Below are positions 9,287-21,842 of a DNA stretch of 32,259 bases, in pieces. The notes under the pieces are model-generated. The model had not been told where the DNA came from. It did not search any database and saw only the letters and a program-made list of their open reading frames with translations. Every line of letters begins with the position of its first letter. Positions within the stretch are counted from its first letter, which is position 1. Source of the DNA: Polychytrium aggregatum (lineage: Eukaryota; Chytridiomycota; Chytridiomycetes; Polychytriales); contig NW_026516486.1 of assembly GCF_025602895.1 (NCBI RefSeq), positions 1-32,259 on the forward strand, given 5' to 3'. Made by a program: the position numbers and the translations under genes.

Positions 9287-11449
9287 TCTATTTTTTTTTT
9301 CTAACCCAGGTGGCCCTGGATAGATCCAGAGGACATCCCACTTCCCAGATCCCAAGCCCACTATAGAGTGGCCCCATAGAACTGCCCAGATCATATAGAT
9401 CCAGACAACCATCCGACATCACAGCCCCGATAGGCCCTGGGATCATTGGAACCAACTGGAATCCATTGGAACCCAATGGAGCCCACTACAGCCCGCTGGA
9501 TGGCTTCACGTGCACCTGTGAAGTCAATATTGGGATCTGGGAAGTCCCAAGAAGACCCGGCCGACCAGGCAGCCTCTGGAAAAAAAAACCTTGGGGGATA
9601 TCCAAGCCCTGGGATCTTGCTGGGTTCTTGCTAGGATCATGCTGGGGGCTAGTTGGGATCTTCCTAGGATCCTGATCCCTCGGTCTTTGAGGTTTTTTTT
9701 TTCTTTCCGACCCAGGCAGCCCTGGCGAGATCCCAAGGACTTCCCAGATCCCAGATCCCAGGCCCACTATAGAGTGGCCCCATAGAACTGCCCAGATCAT
9801 ATAGATCCAGACAACCATCCGACATCACAGCCCCCTCCACTCCCCCCTTCCCTCGTCATACCAGTAACACATGTAGAACCGAACCCACGCTTCTCAGTCG
9901 TATTGCGATGATACAATTTCGTTGCTGGGTCACAGTGGACACTCCTGTGTTTCCCAAGACATGAACTGCCACTGGTAGAGCCACCGCCCTTCGTGGGCCG
10001 ATGTTTAGCCTATTCCCACGCCCTTGCCTTCAGCCTACATATACGCCAACAGTTTAGGCTGACCACAATGAGAGTACGTTCATCAGGGTTAGGTTAGGTT
10101 AGAGATTAGACCTTAGAGTTTAGGTTAGAGGGCCAGATGGATGACACAGTTGTTTTTGACTGGGCTTCTGTGGTCAGGTCAGGGTTAGGTTCTGGTTCCG
10201 GTTTGTGATTTCGATGTTGGCGTTTGCATCCCGCATCACCGTGATTGTACCTCATATCAGTATAGGCGAGGATGGGGGCACACCACACCAACAACCATCC
10301 ACAGCTTGCACCATTCCTCTCTATTATGGAACACTATGTCCAATCGACTACCATTCTAAACTACTATGTGTTTCTTATCATTCTTCAAGTCTTCATCTCT
10401 TCTGTGTCTTTCATTTCTTCTTATTGATCATGATTCCAATTGGGAAGGTAGAGAATAACAGTATCAGTATCAGTATCAGTATATTATCAGTATCAGTATC
10501 AGTATCAGTATCAGTATCAGTATCAGTATCAGTATCAGTATCAAGTATCAGTAATCAGTATCAGTATCAGTATCAGTATCAGTATCAGTATCCGTATCAG
10601 TATCAGTATTCAGTATCAGTATCAGTAGTAGTATCAGAGCAGTAGTAGTAGAACATATGTATGAAGATCAATAGAGGGTAACAGTGCTATGCATTGTGAG
10701 GTGCAGGGATTGACCGACGGTCAGCAGTTGCCTTTGAACCTAGACATTGTCTGGATGGCTCCACGTGCACCTGTGATCTCATTATGGGATCTGGGACTTG
10801 GAAGTTCGAAAATACCCGGCCGACCAGGGAGCCTCCGAAGAAAAAAAAACAAAAACAAAACACAACAATAAACTGGGAGAATATCCAAATCCTGGGATCT
10901 TGGAGAACATTGCTGGGGGCTAGTTTGGATATCCCTGGGATCTTGATCCCTTGGTCGCTGAGGATATTTTTTTTATTCCGACCCAGAGAGCCCCCAGGCA
11001 AAACCCAGAGGACATCCCAGATCCCAGATCCCAGGTCCACTATAGAGTGACCCCATAGAACTGGCCAGATCATATAGATCCAGAGATCCATCCGACATAC
11101 CATCCATCCATCCCCGATAGGCCCTGGGATCTCATAATGGGATCTGGGAAGTTCCCAAAGGTTCCTGCAGGCGACCAAGCCTCTGAAAGAAAAAAAAAAA
11201 TCAAAAAAAACCTCGGAAATACCCAAGCCCTGGGATCTGGTCAAAGATCTTGCTGGGCCTAGCTGGGATCTCCCAGAGATATTTCTATTTTTTTTTTCTA
11301 ACCCAGGTGGCCCTGGATAGATCCAGAGGACATCCCACTTCCAGATCCCAAGCCCACTATAGAGTGGCCCCATAGAACTGCCCAGATCATATAGATCCAG
11401 ACAACCATCCGACATCACAGCCCCGATAGGCCCTGGGATCATTGGAACC
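9287..11449. other. Indel-rich patch across units 3/4, probable assembly join
   Basis: About 20 single-base gains or losses relative to every other copy, mostly in runs: CCCAAG for CCCAAAG near 9957, TTGGAGAAC for TTGGGAGAAC at 10900, CATCCATCCATCC for CATCCCATCCCATCC near 11101, CTGGTCAAAG for CTGTCAAAG near 11238. Very few substitutions accompany them. This is the pattern of uncorrected long-read sequence rather than old divergence. Confidence 0.7.
10459..10627. repeat. (GTATCA)n tract, unit 3, interrupted
   Basis: 169 bp with at least five irregular hexamers (for example TATATTATC, TCAAGTATC, GTAATCAG, ATCCGTATC, TATTCAG), unlike all other tracts. Confidence 0.9.
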
Positions 11450-12887
11450 ACTGGAATCCATTGGAACCCAATGGAGCCCACTACAGCCCGCTGGATGGCT
11501 TCACGTGCACCTGTGAAGTCAATATTGGGATCTGGGAAGTCCCAAGAAGACCCGGCCGACCAGGCAGCCTCTGGAAAAAAAAAACCTTGGGGGATATCCA
11601 AGCCCTGGGATCTTGCTGGGTTCTTGCTAGGATCATGCTGGGGGCTAGTTGGGATCTTCCTAGGATCCTGATCCCTCGGTCTTTGAGGTTTTTTTTTTCT
11701 TTCCGACCCAGGCAGCCCTGGCGAGATCCCAAGGACTTCCCAGATCCCAGATCCCAGGCCCACTATAGAGTGGCCCCATAGAACTGCCCAGATCATATAG
11801 ATCCAGACAACCATCCGACATCACAGCCCCCCTCCACTCCCCCCTTCCCTCGTCATACCAGTAACACATGTAGAACCGAACCCACGCTTCTCAGTCGTAT
11901 TGCGATGATACAATTTCGTTGCTGGGTCACAGTGGACACTCCTGTGTTTCCCAAAGACATGAACTGCCACTGGTAGAGCCACCGCCCTTCGTGGGCCGAT
12001 GTTTAGCCTATTCCCACGCCCTTGCCTTCAGCCTACATATACGCCAACAGTTTAGGCTGACCACAATGAGAGTACGTTCATCAGGGTTAGGTTAGGTTAG
12101 AGATTAGACCTTAGAGTTTAGGTTAGAGGGCCAGATGGATGACACAGTTGTTTTTGACTGGGCTTCTGTGGTCAGGTCAGGGTTAGGTTCTGGTTCCGGT
12201 TTGTGATTTCGATGTTGGCGTTTGCATCCCGCATCACCGTGATTGTACCTCATATCAGTATAGGCGAGGATGGGGGCACACCACACCACACAACCATCCA
12301 CAGCTTGCACCATTCCTCTCTATTATGGAACACTATGTCCAATCGACTACCATTCTAAACTACTATGTGTTTCTTATCATTCTTCAAGTCTTCATCTTCT
12401 TCTGTGTCTTTCATTTCTTCTTATTGATCATGATTCAATTGGGAAGGTAGAGAATCATACAGTATCAGTATCAGTATCAGTATCAGTATCAGTATCAGTA
12501 TCAGTATCAGTATCAGTATCAGTATCAGTATCAGTATCAGTATCAGTATCAGTATCAGTATCAGTATCAGTATCAGTATCAGTATCAGTATCAGTATCAG
12601 TATCAGTATCAGTAGTAGTATCAGAGCAGTAGTAGTAGAACATATGTATGAAGATCAATAGAGGGTAACAGTGCTATGCATTGTGAGGTGCAGGATTGAC
12701 CGACGGTCAGCAGTTGCCTTTGAACCTAGACATTGTCTGGATGGCTCCACGTGCACCTGTGATCTCATTATGGGATCTGGGATCTTGGAAGTTCGAAAAT
12801 ACCCGGCCGACCAGGGAGCCTCCGAAGAAAAAAAAACAAAAACAAAACACAACAATAAAACTGGGAGAATATCCAAATCCTGGGATC
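10900..12887 (+). repeat. Satellite unit 4 (LTR-B site empty; indel-rich left part)
   Basis: 1988 bp. Single-base indels continue to about 11449, after which the sequence again matches the consensus. The empty site lies near 11228. Confidence 0.92.
12460..12614. repeat. (GTATCA)n tract, unit 4
   Basis: 155 bp, pure; the shortest uninterrupted tract. Confidence 0.95.
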
Positions 12888-13223
12888 TTGGGAGAACATT
12901 GCTGGGGGCTAGTTTGGATCTCCCTGGGATCTTGATCCCTTGGTCGCTGAGGATATTTTTTTTATTTCCGACCCAGAGAGCCCCCAGGCAAAACCCAGAG
13001 GACATCCCAGATCCCAGATCCCAGGTCCACTATAGAGTGACCCCATAGAACTGGCCAGATCATATAGATCCAGAGATCCATCCGACATACCATCCCATCC
13101 CATCCCCGATAGGCCCTGGGATCTCATAATGGGATCTGGGAAGTTCCCAAAGGTTCCTGCAGGCGACCAAGCCTCTGAAGAAAAAAAAAAAATCAAAAAA
13201 CCTCGGAGAATACCCAAGCCCTG

Positions 13224-13530
13224 TGTCAGGAATTGGCGAGGGCAGGGCAGGGGAATCAAGGGCAGGGACAGGGGAGCTAGGACGGGACGGGAACAGGGAC
13301 AGACAAGGAGAGTGATAATCGTTTATTAGAAGTGATAATTCACTAGCGTTCATCAGGAGGGGAGCGGGGTGGTCTATTTAAGTCTATGCCTACTCCCCCC
13401 CCGCTCGCCCTTCGGAGAATATATTTAGTCTCCGATCCTATGTTTCCCACGGTCATGAATCATGACCATGTGGCCATGCAGGGTGGATCATGAGTGACGT
13501 GTCGCGCGACTGTCAGTCACGTTCATAACA
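13224..13530 (-). mobile_element. Solo LTR-B in unit 5
   Basis: 307 bp; same site, orientation and CCCTG flanks (13219-13223, 13531-13535). Confidence 0.88.
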
Positions 13531-14763
13531 CCCTGGGATCTGTCAAAGATCTTGCTGGGGCCTAGCTGGGATCTCCCAGAGATATTTTCTATTTTTTTTT
13601 CTAACCCAGGTGGCCCTGGATAGATCCAGAGGACATCCCACTTCCCAGATCCCAAGCCCACTATAGAGTGGCCCCATAGAACTGCCCAGATCATATAGAT
13701 CCAGACAACCATCCGACATCACAGCCCCGATAGGCCCTGGGATCATTGGAACCAACTGGAATCCATTGGAACCCAATGGAGCCCACTACAGCCCGCTGGA
13801 TGGCTTCACGTGCACCTGTGAAGTCAATATTGGGATCTGGGAAGTCCCAAGAAGACCCGGCCGACCAGGCAGCCTCTGGAAAAAAAAAACCTTGGGGGAT
13901 ATCCAAGCCCTGGGATCTTGCTGGGTTCTTGCTAGGATCATGCTGGGGGCTAGTTGGGATCTTCCTAGGATCCTGATCCCTCGGTCTTTGAGGTTTTTTT
14001 TTTCTTTCCGACCCAGGCAGCCCTGGCGAGATCCCAAGGACTTCCCAGATCCCAGATCCCAGGCCCACTATAGAGTGGCCCCATAGAACTGCCCAGATCA
14101 TATAGATCCAGACAACCATCCGACATCACAGCCCCCTCCACTCCCCCCTTCCCTCGTCATACCAGTAACACATGTAGAACCGAACCCACGCTTCTCAGTC
14201 GTATTGCGATGATACAATTTCGTTGCTGGGTCACAGTGGACACTCCTGTGTTTCCCAAAGACATGAACTGCCACTGGTAGAGCCACCGCCCTTCGTGGGC
14301 CGATGTTTAGCCTATTCCCACGCCCTTGCCTTCAGCCTACATATACGCCAACAGTTTAGGCTGACCACAATGAGAGTACGTTCATCAGGGTTAGGTTAGG
14401 TTAGAGATTAGACCTTAGAGTTTAGGTTAGAGGGCCAGATGGATGACACAGTTGTTTTTGACTGGGCTTCTGTGGTCAGGTCAGGGTTAGGTTCTGGTTC
14501 CGGTTTGTGATTTCGATGTTGGCGTTTGCATCCCGCATCACCGTGATTGTACCTCATATCAGTATAGGCGAGGATGGGGGCACACCACACCACACAACCA
14601 TCCACAGCTTGCACCATTCCTCTCTATTATGGAACACTATGTCCAATCGACTACCATTCTAAACTACTATGTGTTTCTTATCATTCTTCAAGTCTTCATC
14701 TTCTTCTGTGTCTTTCATTTCTTCTTATTGATCATGATTCAATTGGGAAGGTAGAGAATCATA

Positions 14764-14924
14764 CAGTATCAGTATCAGTATCAGTATCAGTATCAGTATC
14801 AGTATCAGTATCAGTATCAGTATCAGTATCAGTATCAGTATCAGTATCAGTATCAGTATCAGTATCAGTATCAGTATCAGTATCAGTATCAGTATCAGTA
14901 TCAGTATCAGTATCAGTATCAGTA
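14764..14924. repeat. (GTATCA)n tract, unit 5
   Basis: 161 bp, pure. Confidence 0.95.
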
Positions 14925-15533
14925 GTAGTATCAGAGCAGTAGTAGTAGAACATATGTATGAAGATCAATAGAGGGTAACAGTGCTATGCATTGTGAGGTG
15001 CAGGATTGACCGACGGTCAGCAGTTGCCTTTGAACCTAGACATTGTCTGGATGGCTCCACGTGCACCTGTGATCTCATTATGGGATCTGGGATCTTGGAA
15101 GTTCGAAAATACCCGGCCGACCAGGGAGCCTCCGAAGAAAAAAAAACAAAAACAAAACACAACAATAAAACTGGGAGAATATCCAAATCCTGGGATCTTG
15201 GGAGAACATTGCTGGGGGCTAGTTTGGATCTCCCTGGGATCTTGATCCCTTGGTCGCTGAGGATATTTTTTTTATTTCCGACCCAGAGAGCCCCCAGGCA
15301 AAACCCAGAGGACATCCCAGATCCCAGATCCCAGGTCCACTATAGAGTGACCCCATAGAACTGGCCAGATCATATAGATCCAGAGATCCATCCGACATAC
15401 CATCCCATCCCATCCCCGATAGGCCCTGGGATCTCATAATGGGATCTGGGAAGTTCCCAAAGGTTCCTGCAGGCGACCAAGCCTCTGAAGAAAAAAAAAA
15501 ATCAAAAAAACCTCGGAGAATACCCAAGCCCTG

Positions 15534-15841
15534 TGTCAGGAATTGGCGAGGGCAGGGCAGGGGAATCAAGGGCAGGGACAGGGGAGCTAGGACGGGACGG
15601 GAACAGGGACAGACAAGGAGAGTGATAATCGTTTATTAGAAGTGATAATTCACTAGCGTTCATCAGGAGGGGAGCGGGGTGGTCTATTTAAGTCTATGCC
15701 TACTCCCCCCCCCGCTCGCCCTTCGGAGAATATATTTAGTCTCCGATCCTATGTTTCCCACGGTCATGAATCATGACCATGTGGCCATGCAGGGTGGATC
15801 ATGAGTGACGTGTCGCGCGACTGTCAGTCACGTTCATAACA
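15534..15841 (-). mobile_element. Solo LTR-B in unit 6
   Basis: 308 bp; same site, orientation and flanks, with a one-base longer C run than unit 5. Confidence 0.88.
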
Positions 15842-17075
15842 CCCTGGGATCTGTCAAAGATCTTGCTGGGGCCTAGCTGGGATCTCCCAGAGATATTTTC
15901 TATTTTTTTTTTCTAACCCAGGTGGCCCTGGATAGATCCAGAGGACATCCCACTTCCCAGATCCCAAGCCCACTATAGAGTGGCCCCATAGAACTGCCCA
16001 GATCATATAGATCCAGACAACCATCCGACATCACAGCCCCGATAGGCCCTGGGATCATTGGAACCAACTGGAATCCATTGGAACCCAATGGAGCCCACTA
16101 CAGCCCGCTGGATGGCTTCACGTGCACCTGTGAAGTCAATATTGGGATCTGGGAAGTCCCAAGAAGACCCGGCCGACCAGGCAGCCTCTGGAAAAAAAAA
16201 ACCTTGGGGGATATCCAAGCCCTGGGATCTTGCTGGGTTCTTGCTAGGATCATGCTGGGGGCTAGTTGGGATCTTCCTAGGATCCTGATCCCTCGGTCTT
16301 TGAGGTTTTTTTTTTCTTTCCGACCCAGGCAGCCCTGGCGAGATCCCAAGGACTTCCCAGATCCCAGATCCCAGGCCCACTATAGAGTGGCCCCATAGAA
16401 CTGCCCAGATCATATAGATCCAGACAACCATCCGACATCACAGCCCCCTCCACTCCCCCCTTCCCTCGTCATACCAGTAACACATGTAGAACCGAACCCA
16501 CGCTTCTCAGTCGTATTGCGATGATACAATTTCGTTGCTGGGTCACAGTGGACACTCCTGTGTTTCCCAAAGACATGAACTGCCACTGGTAGAGCCACCG
16601 CCCTTCGTGGGCCGATGTTTAGCCTATTCCCACGCCCTTGCCTTCAGCCTACATATACGCCAACAGTTTAGGCTGACCACAATGAGAGTACGTTCATCAG
16701 GGTTAGGTTAGGTTAGAGATTAGACCTTAGAGTTTAGGTTAGAGGGCCAGATGGATGACACAGTTGTTTTTGACTGGGCTTCTGTGGTCAGGTCAGGGTT
16801 AGGTTCTGGTTCCGGTTTGTGATTTCGATGTTGGCGTTTGCATCCCGCATCACCGTGATTGTACCTCATATCAGTATAGGCGAGGATGGGGGCACACCAC
16901 ACCACACAACCATCCACAGCTTGCACCATTCCTCTCTATTATGGAACACTATGTCCAATCGACTACCATTCTAAACTACTATGTGTTTCTTATCATTCTT
17001 CAAGTCTTCATCTTCTTCTGTGTCTTTCATTTCTTCTTATTGATCATGATTCAATTGGGAAGGTAGAGAATCATA

Positions 17076-17248
17076 CAGTATCAGTATCAGTATCAGTATC
17101 AGTATCAGTATCAGTATCAGTATCAGTATCAGTATCAGTATCAGTATCAGTATCAGTATCAGTATCAGTATCAGTATCAGTATCAGTATCAGTATCAGTA
17201 TCAGTATCAGTATCAGTATCAGTATCAGTATCAGTATCAGTATCAGTA
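17076..17248. repeat. (GTATCA)n tract, unit 6
   Basis: 173 bp, pure. Confidence 0.95.
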
Positions 17249-17856
17249 GTAGTATCAGAGCAGTAGTAGTAGAACATATGTATGAAGATCAATAGAGGGT
17301 AACAGTGCTATGCATTGTGAGGTGCAGGATTGACCGACGGTCAGCAGTTGCCTTTGAACCTAGACATTGTCTGGATGGCTCCACGTGCACCTGTGATCTC
17401 ATTATGGGATCTGGGATCTTGGAAGTTCGAAAATACCCCGGCCGACCAGGGAGCCTCCGAAGAAAAAAAAACAAAAACAAAACACAACAATAAAACTGGG
17501 AGAATATCCAAATCCTGGGATCTTGGGAGAACATTGCTGGGGCTAGTTTGGATCTCCCTGGGATCTTGATCCCTTGGTCGCTGAGGATATTTTTTTTATT
17601 TCCGACCCAGAGAGCCCCCAGGCAAAACCCAGAGGACATCCCAGATCCCAGATCCCAGGTCCACTATAGAGTGACCCCATAGAACTGGCCAGATCATATA
17701 GATCCAGAGATCCATCCGACATACCATCCCATCCCATCCCCGATAGGCCCTGGATCTCATAATGGGATCTGGGAAGTTCCCAAAGGTTCCTGCAGGCGAC
17801 CAAGCCTCTGAAGAAAAAAAAAAATCAAAAAAACCTCGGAGAATACCCAAGCCCTG

Positions 17857-18163
17857 TGTCAGGAATTGGCGAGGGCAGGGCAGGGGAATCAAGGGCAGGG
17901 ACAGGGGAGCTAGGACGGGACGGGAACAGGGACAGACAAGGAGAGTGATAATCGTTTATTAGAAGTGATAATTCACTAGCGTTCATCAGGAGGGGAGCGG
18001 GGTGGTCTATTTAAGTCTATGCCTACTCCCCCCCCCGCTCGCCCTTCGGAGAATATATTAGTCTCCGATCCTATGTTTCCCACGGTCATGAATCATGACC
18101 ATGTGGCCATGCAGGGTGGATCATGAGTGACGTGTCGCGCGACTGTCAGTCACGTTCATAACA
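17857..18163 (-). mobile_element. Solo LTR-B in unit 7
   Basis: 307 bp; one T is missing from the ATATATTTAG stretch near 18058. Confidence 0.88.
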
Positions 18164-19396
18164 CCCTGGGATCTGTCAAAGATCTTGCTGGGGCCTAGCT
18201 GGGATCTCCCAGAGATATTTTCTATTTTTTTTTCTAACCCAGGTGGCCCTGGATAGATCCAGAGGACATCCCACTTCCCAGATCCCAAGCCCACTATAGA
18301 GTGGCCCCATAGAACTGCCCAGATCATATAGATCCAGACAACCATCCGACATCACAGCCCCGATAGGCCCTGGGATCATTGGAACCAACTGGAATCCATT
18401 GGAACCCAATGGAGCCCACTACAGCCCGCTGGATGGCTTCACGTGCACCTGTGAAGTCAATATTGGGATCTGGGAAGTCCCAAGAAGACCCGGCCGACCA
18501 GGCAGCCTCTGGAAAAAAAAAACCTTGGGGGATATCCAAGCCCTGGGATCTTGCTGGGTTCTTGCTAGGATCATGCTGGGGGCTAGTTGGGATCTTCCTA
18601 GGATCCTGATCCCTCGGTCTTTGAGGTTTTTTTTTTCTTTCCGACCCAGGCAGCCCTGGCGAGATCCCAAGGACTTCCCAGATCCCAGATCCCAGGCCCA
18701 CTATAGAGTGGCCCCATAGAACTGCCCAGATCATATAGATCCAGACAACCATCCGACATCACAGCCCCCTCCACTCCCCCCTTCCCTCGTCATACCAGTA
18801 ACACATGTAGAACCGAACCCACGCTTCTCAGTCGTATTGCGATGATACAATTTCGTTGCTGGGTCACAGTGGACACTCCTGTGTTTCCCAAAGACATGAA
18901 CTGCCACTGGTAGAGCCACCGCCCTTCGTGGGCCGATGTTTAGCCTATTCCCACGCCCTTGCCTTCAGCCTACATATACGCCAACAGTTTAGGCTGACCA
19001 CAATGAGAGTACGTTCATCAGGGTTAGGTTAGGTTAGAGATTAGACCTTAGAGTTTAGGTTAGAGGGCCAGATGGATGACACAGTTGTTTTTGACTGGGC
19101 TTCTGTGGTCAGGTCAGGGTTAGGTTCTGGTTCCGGTTTGTGATTTCGATGTTGGCGTTTGCATCCCGCATCACCGTGATTGTACCTCATATCAGTATAG
19201 GCGAGGATGGGGGCACACCACACCACACAACCATCCACAGCTTGCACCATTCCTCTCTATTATGGAACACTATGTCCAATCGACTACCATTCTAAACTAC
19301 TATGTGTTTCTTATCATTCTTCAAGTCTTCATCTTCTTCTGTGTCTTTCATTTCTTCTTATTGATCATGATTCAATTGGGAAGGTAGAGAATCATA

Positions 19397-19563
19397 CAGT
19401 ATCAGTATCAGTATCAGTATCAGTATCAGTATCAGTATCAGTATCAGTATCAGTATCAGTATCAGTATCAGTATCAGTATCAGTATCAGTATCAGTATCA
19501 GTATCAGTATCAGTATCAGTATCAGTATCAGTATCAGTATCAGTATCAGTATCAGTATCAGTA
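19397..19563. repeat. (GTATCA)n tract, unit 7
   Basis: 167 bp, pure. Confidence 0.95.
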
Positions 19564-19836
19564 GTAGTATCAGAGCAGTAGTAGTAGAACATATGTATGA
19601 AGATCAATAGAGGGTAACAGTGCTATGCATTGTGAGGTGCAGGATTGACCGACGGTCAGCAGTTGCCTTTGAACCTAGACATTGTCTGGATGGCTCCACG
19701 TGCACCTGTGATCTCATTATGGGATCTGGGATCTTGGAAGTTCGAAAATACCCGGCCGACCAGGGAGCCTCCGAAGAAAAAAAAACAAAAACAAAACACA
19801 ACAATAAAACTGGGAGAATATCCAAATCCTGGGATC

Positions 19837-21842
19837 TTGGGAGAACATTGCTGGGGGCTAGTTTGGATCTCCCTGGGATCTTGATCCCTTGGTCGCTGAG
19901 GATATTTTTTTTATTTCCGACCCAGAGAGCCCCCAGGCAAAACCCAGAGGACATCCCAGATCCCAGATCCCAGGTCCACTATAGAGTGACCCCATAGAAC
20001 TGGCCAGATCATATAGATCCAGAGATCCATCCGACATACCATCCCATCCCATCCCCGATAGGCCCTGGGATCTCATAATGGGATCTGGGAAGTTCCCAAA
20101 GGTTCCTGCAGGCGACCAAGCCTCTGAAGAAAAAAAAAAAATCAAAAAAACCTCGGAGAATACCCAAGCCCTGGGATCTGTCAAAGATCTTGCTGGGGCC
20201 TAGCTGGGATCTCCCAGAGATATTTTCTATTTTTTTTTTCTAACCCAGGTGGCCCTGGATAGATCCAGAGGACATCCCACTTCCCAGATCCCAAGCCCAC
20301 TATAGAGTGGCCCCATAGAACTGCCCAGATCATATAGATCCAGACAACCATCCGACATCACAGCCCCGATAGGCCCTGGGATCATTGGAACCAACTGGAA
20401 TCCATTGGAACCCAATGGAGCCCACTACAGCCCGCTGGATGGCTTCACGTGCACCTGTGAAGTCAATATTGGGATCTGGGAAGTCCCAAGAAGACCCGGC
20501 CGACCAGGCAGCCTCTGGAAAAAAAAAACCTTGGGGGATATCCAAGCCCTGGGATCTTGCTGGGTTCTTGCTAGGATCATGCTGGGGGCTAGTTGGGATC
20601 TTCCTAGGATCCTGATCCCTCGGTCTTTGAGGTTTTTTTTTTCTTTCCGACCCAGGCAGCCCTGGCGAGATCCCAAGGACTTCCCAGATCCCAGATCCCA
20701 GGCCCACTATAGAGTGGCCCCATAGAACTGCCCAGATCATATAGATCCAGACAACCATCCGACATCACAGCCCCCTCCACTCCCCCCTTCCCTCGTCATA
20801 CCAGTAACACATGTAGAACCGAACCCACGCTTCTCAGTCGTATTGCGATGATACAATTTCGTTGCTGGGTCACAGTGGACACTCCTGTGTTTCCCAAAGA
20901 CATGAACTGCCACTGGTAGAGCCACCGCCCTTCGTGGGCCGATGTTTAGCCTATTCCCACGCCCTTGCCTTCAGCCTACATATACGCCAACAGTTTAGGC
21001 TGACCACAATGAGAGTACGTTCATCAGGGTTAGGTTAGGTTAGAGATTAGACCTTAGAGTTTAGGTTAGAGGGCCAGATGGATGACACAGTTGTTTTTGA
21101 CTGGGCTTCTGTGGTCAGGTCAGGGTTAGGTTCTGGTTCCGGTTTGTGATTTCGATGTTGGCGTTTGCATCCCGCATCACCGTGATTGTACCTCATATCA
21201 GTATAGGCGAGGATGGGGGCACACCACACCACACAACCATCCACAGCTTGCACCATTCCTCTCTATTATGGAACACTATGTCCAATCGACTACCATTCTA
21301 AACTACTATGTGTTTCTTATCATTCTTCAAGTCTTCATCTTCTTCTGTGTCTTTCATTTCTTCTTATTGATCATGATTCAATTGGGAAGGTAGAGAATCA
21401 TACAGTATCAGTATCAGTATCAGTATCAGTATCAGTATCAGTATCAGTATCAGTATCAGTATCAGTATCAGTATCAGTATCAGTATCAGTATCAGTATCA
21501 GTATCAGTATCAGTATCAGTATCAGTATCAGTATCAGTATCAGTATCAGTATCAGTATCAGTATCAGTAGTAGTATCAGAGCAGTAGTAGTAGAACATAT
21601 GTATGAAGATCAATAGAGGGTAACAGTGCTATGCATTGTGAGGTGCAGGATTGACCGACGGTCAGCAGTTGCCTTTGAACCTAGACATTGTCTGGATGGC
21701 TCCACGTGCACCTGTGATCTCATTATGGGATCTGGGATCTTGGAAGTTCGAAAATACCCGGCCGACCAGGGAGCCTCCGAAGAAAAAAAAACAAAAACAA
21801 AACACAACAATAAAACTGGGAGAATATCCAAATCCTGGGATC
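19837..21842 (+). repeat. Satellite unit 8 (LTR-B site empty)
   Basis: 2006 bp; the clean empty site near 20169-20178 retains a single CCCTG. Confidence 0.95.
21403..21569. repeat. (GTATCA)n tract, unit 8
   Basis: 167 bp, pure. Confidence 0.95.

Larger units (their letters stand above)
8588..10899 (+). repeat. Satellite unit 3 (LTR-B filled; indel-rich right part)
   Basis: 2312 bp. The left part matches other copies. From about 9957, and mildly from 9287, single-base losses and gains accumulate, and the hexamer tract is scrambled. Confidence 0.93.
12888..15197 (+). repeat. Satellite unit 5 (LTR-B filled)
   Basis: 2310 bp with LTR-B at 13224-13530; otherwise consensus. Confidence 0.95.
15198..17522 (+). 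repeat. Satellite unit 6 (LTR-B filled)
   Basis: 2325 bp with LTR-B at 15534-15841; the same length as unit 2, including an identical hexamer tract length. Confidence 0.95.
17523..19836 (+). repeat. Satellite unit 7 (LTR-B filled)
   Basis: 2314 bp with LTR-B at 17857-18163. Four scattered single-base indels between about 17437 and 18060 (an extra C in CCCCGG, a lost G twice, a lost T) mark a weaker error or divergence patch at the unit 6/7 border. Confidence 0.94.

Noticed and set aside
10687..11814. A 375-codon open frame on the minus strand
   Set aside because: It exists only because single-base indels in the suspect patch fuse several short frames of the foldback modules. No other unit has it.
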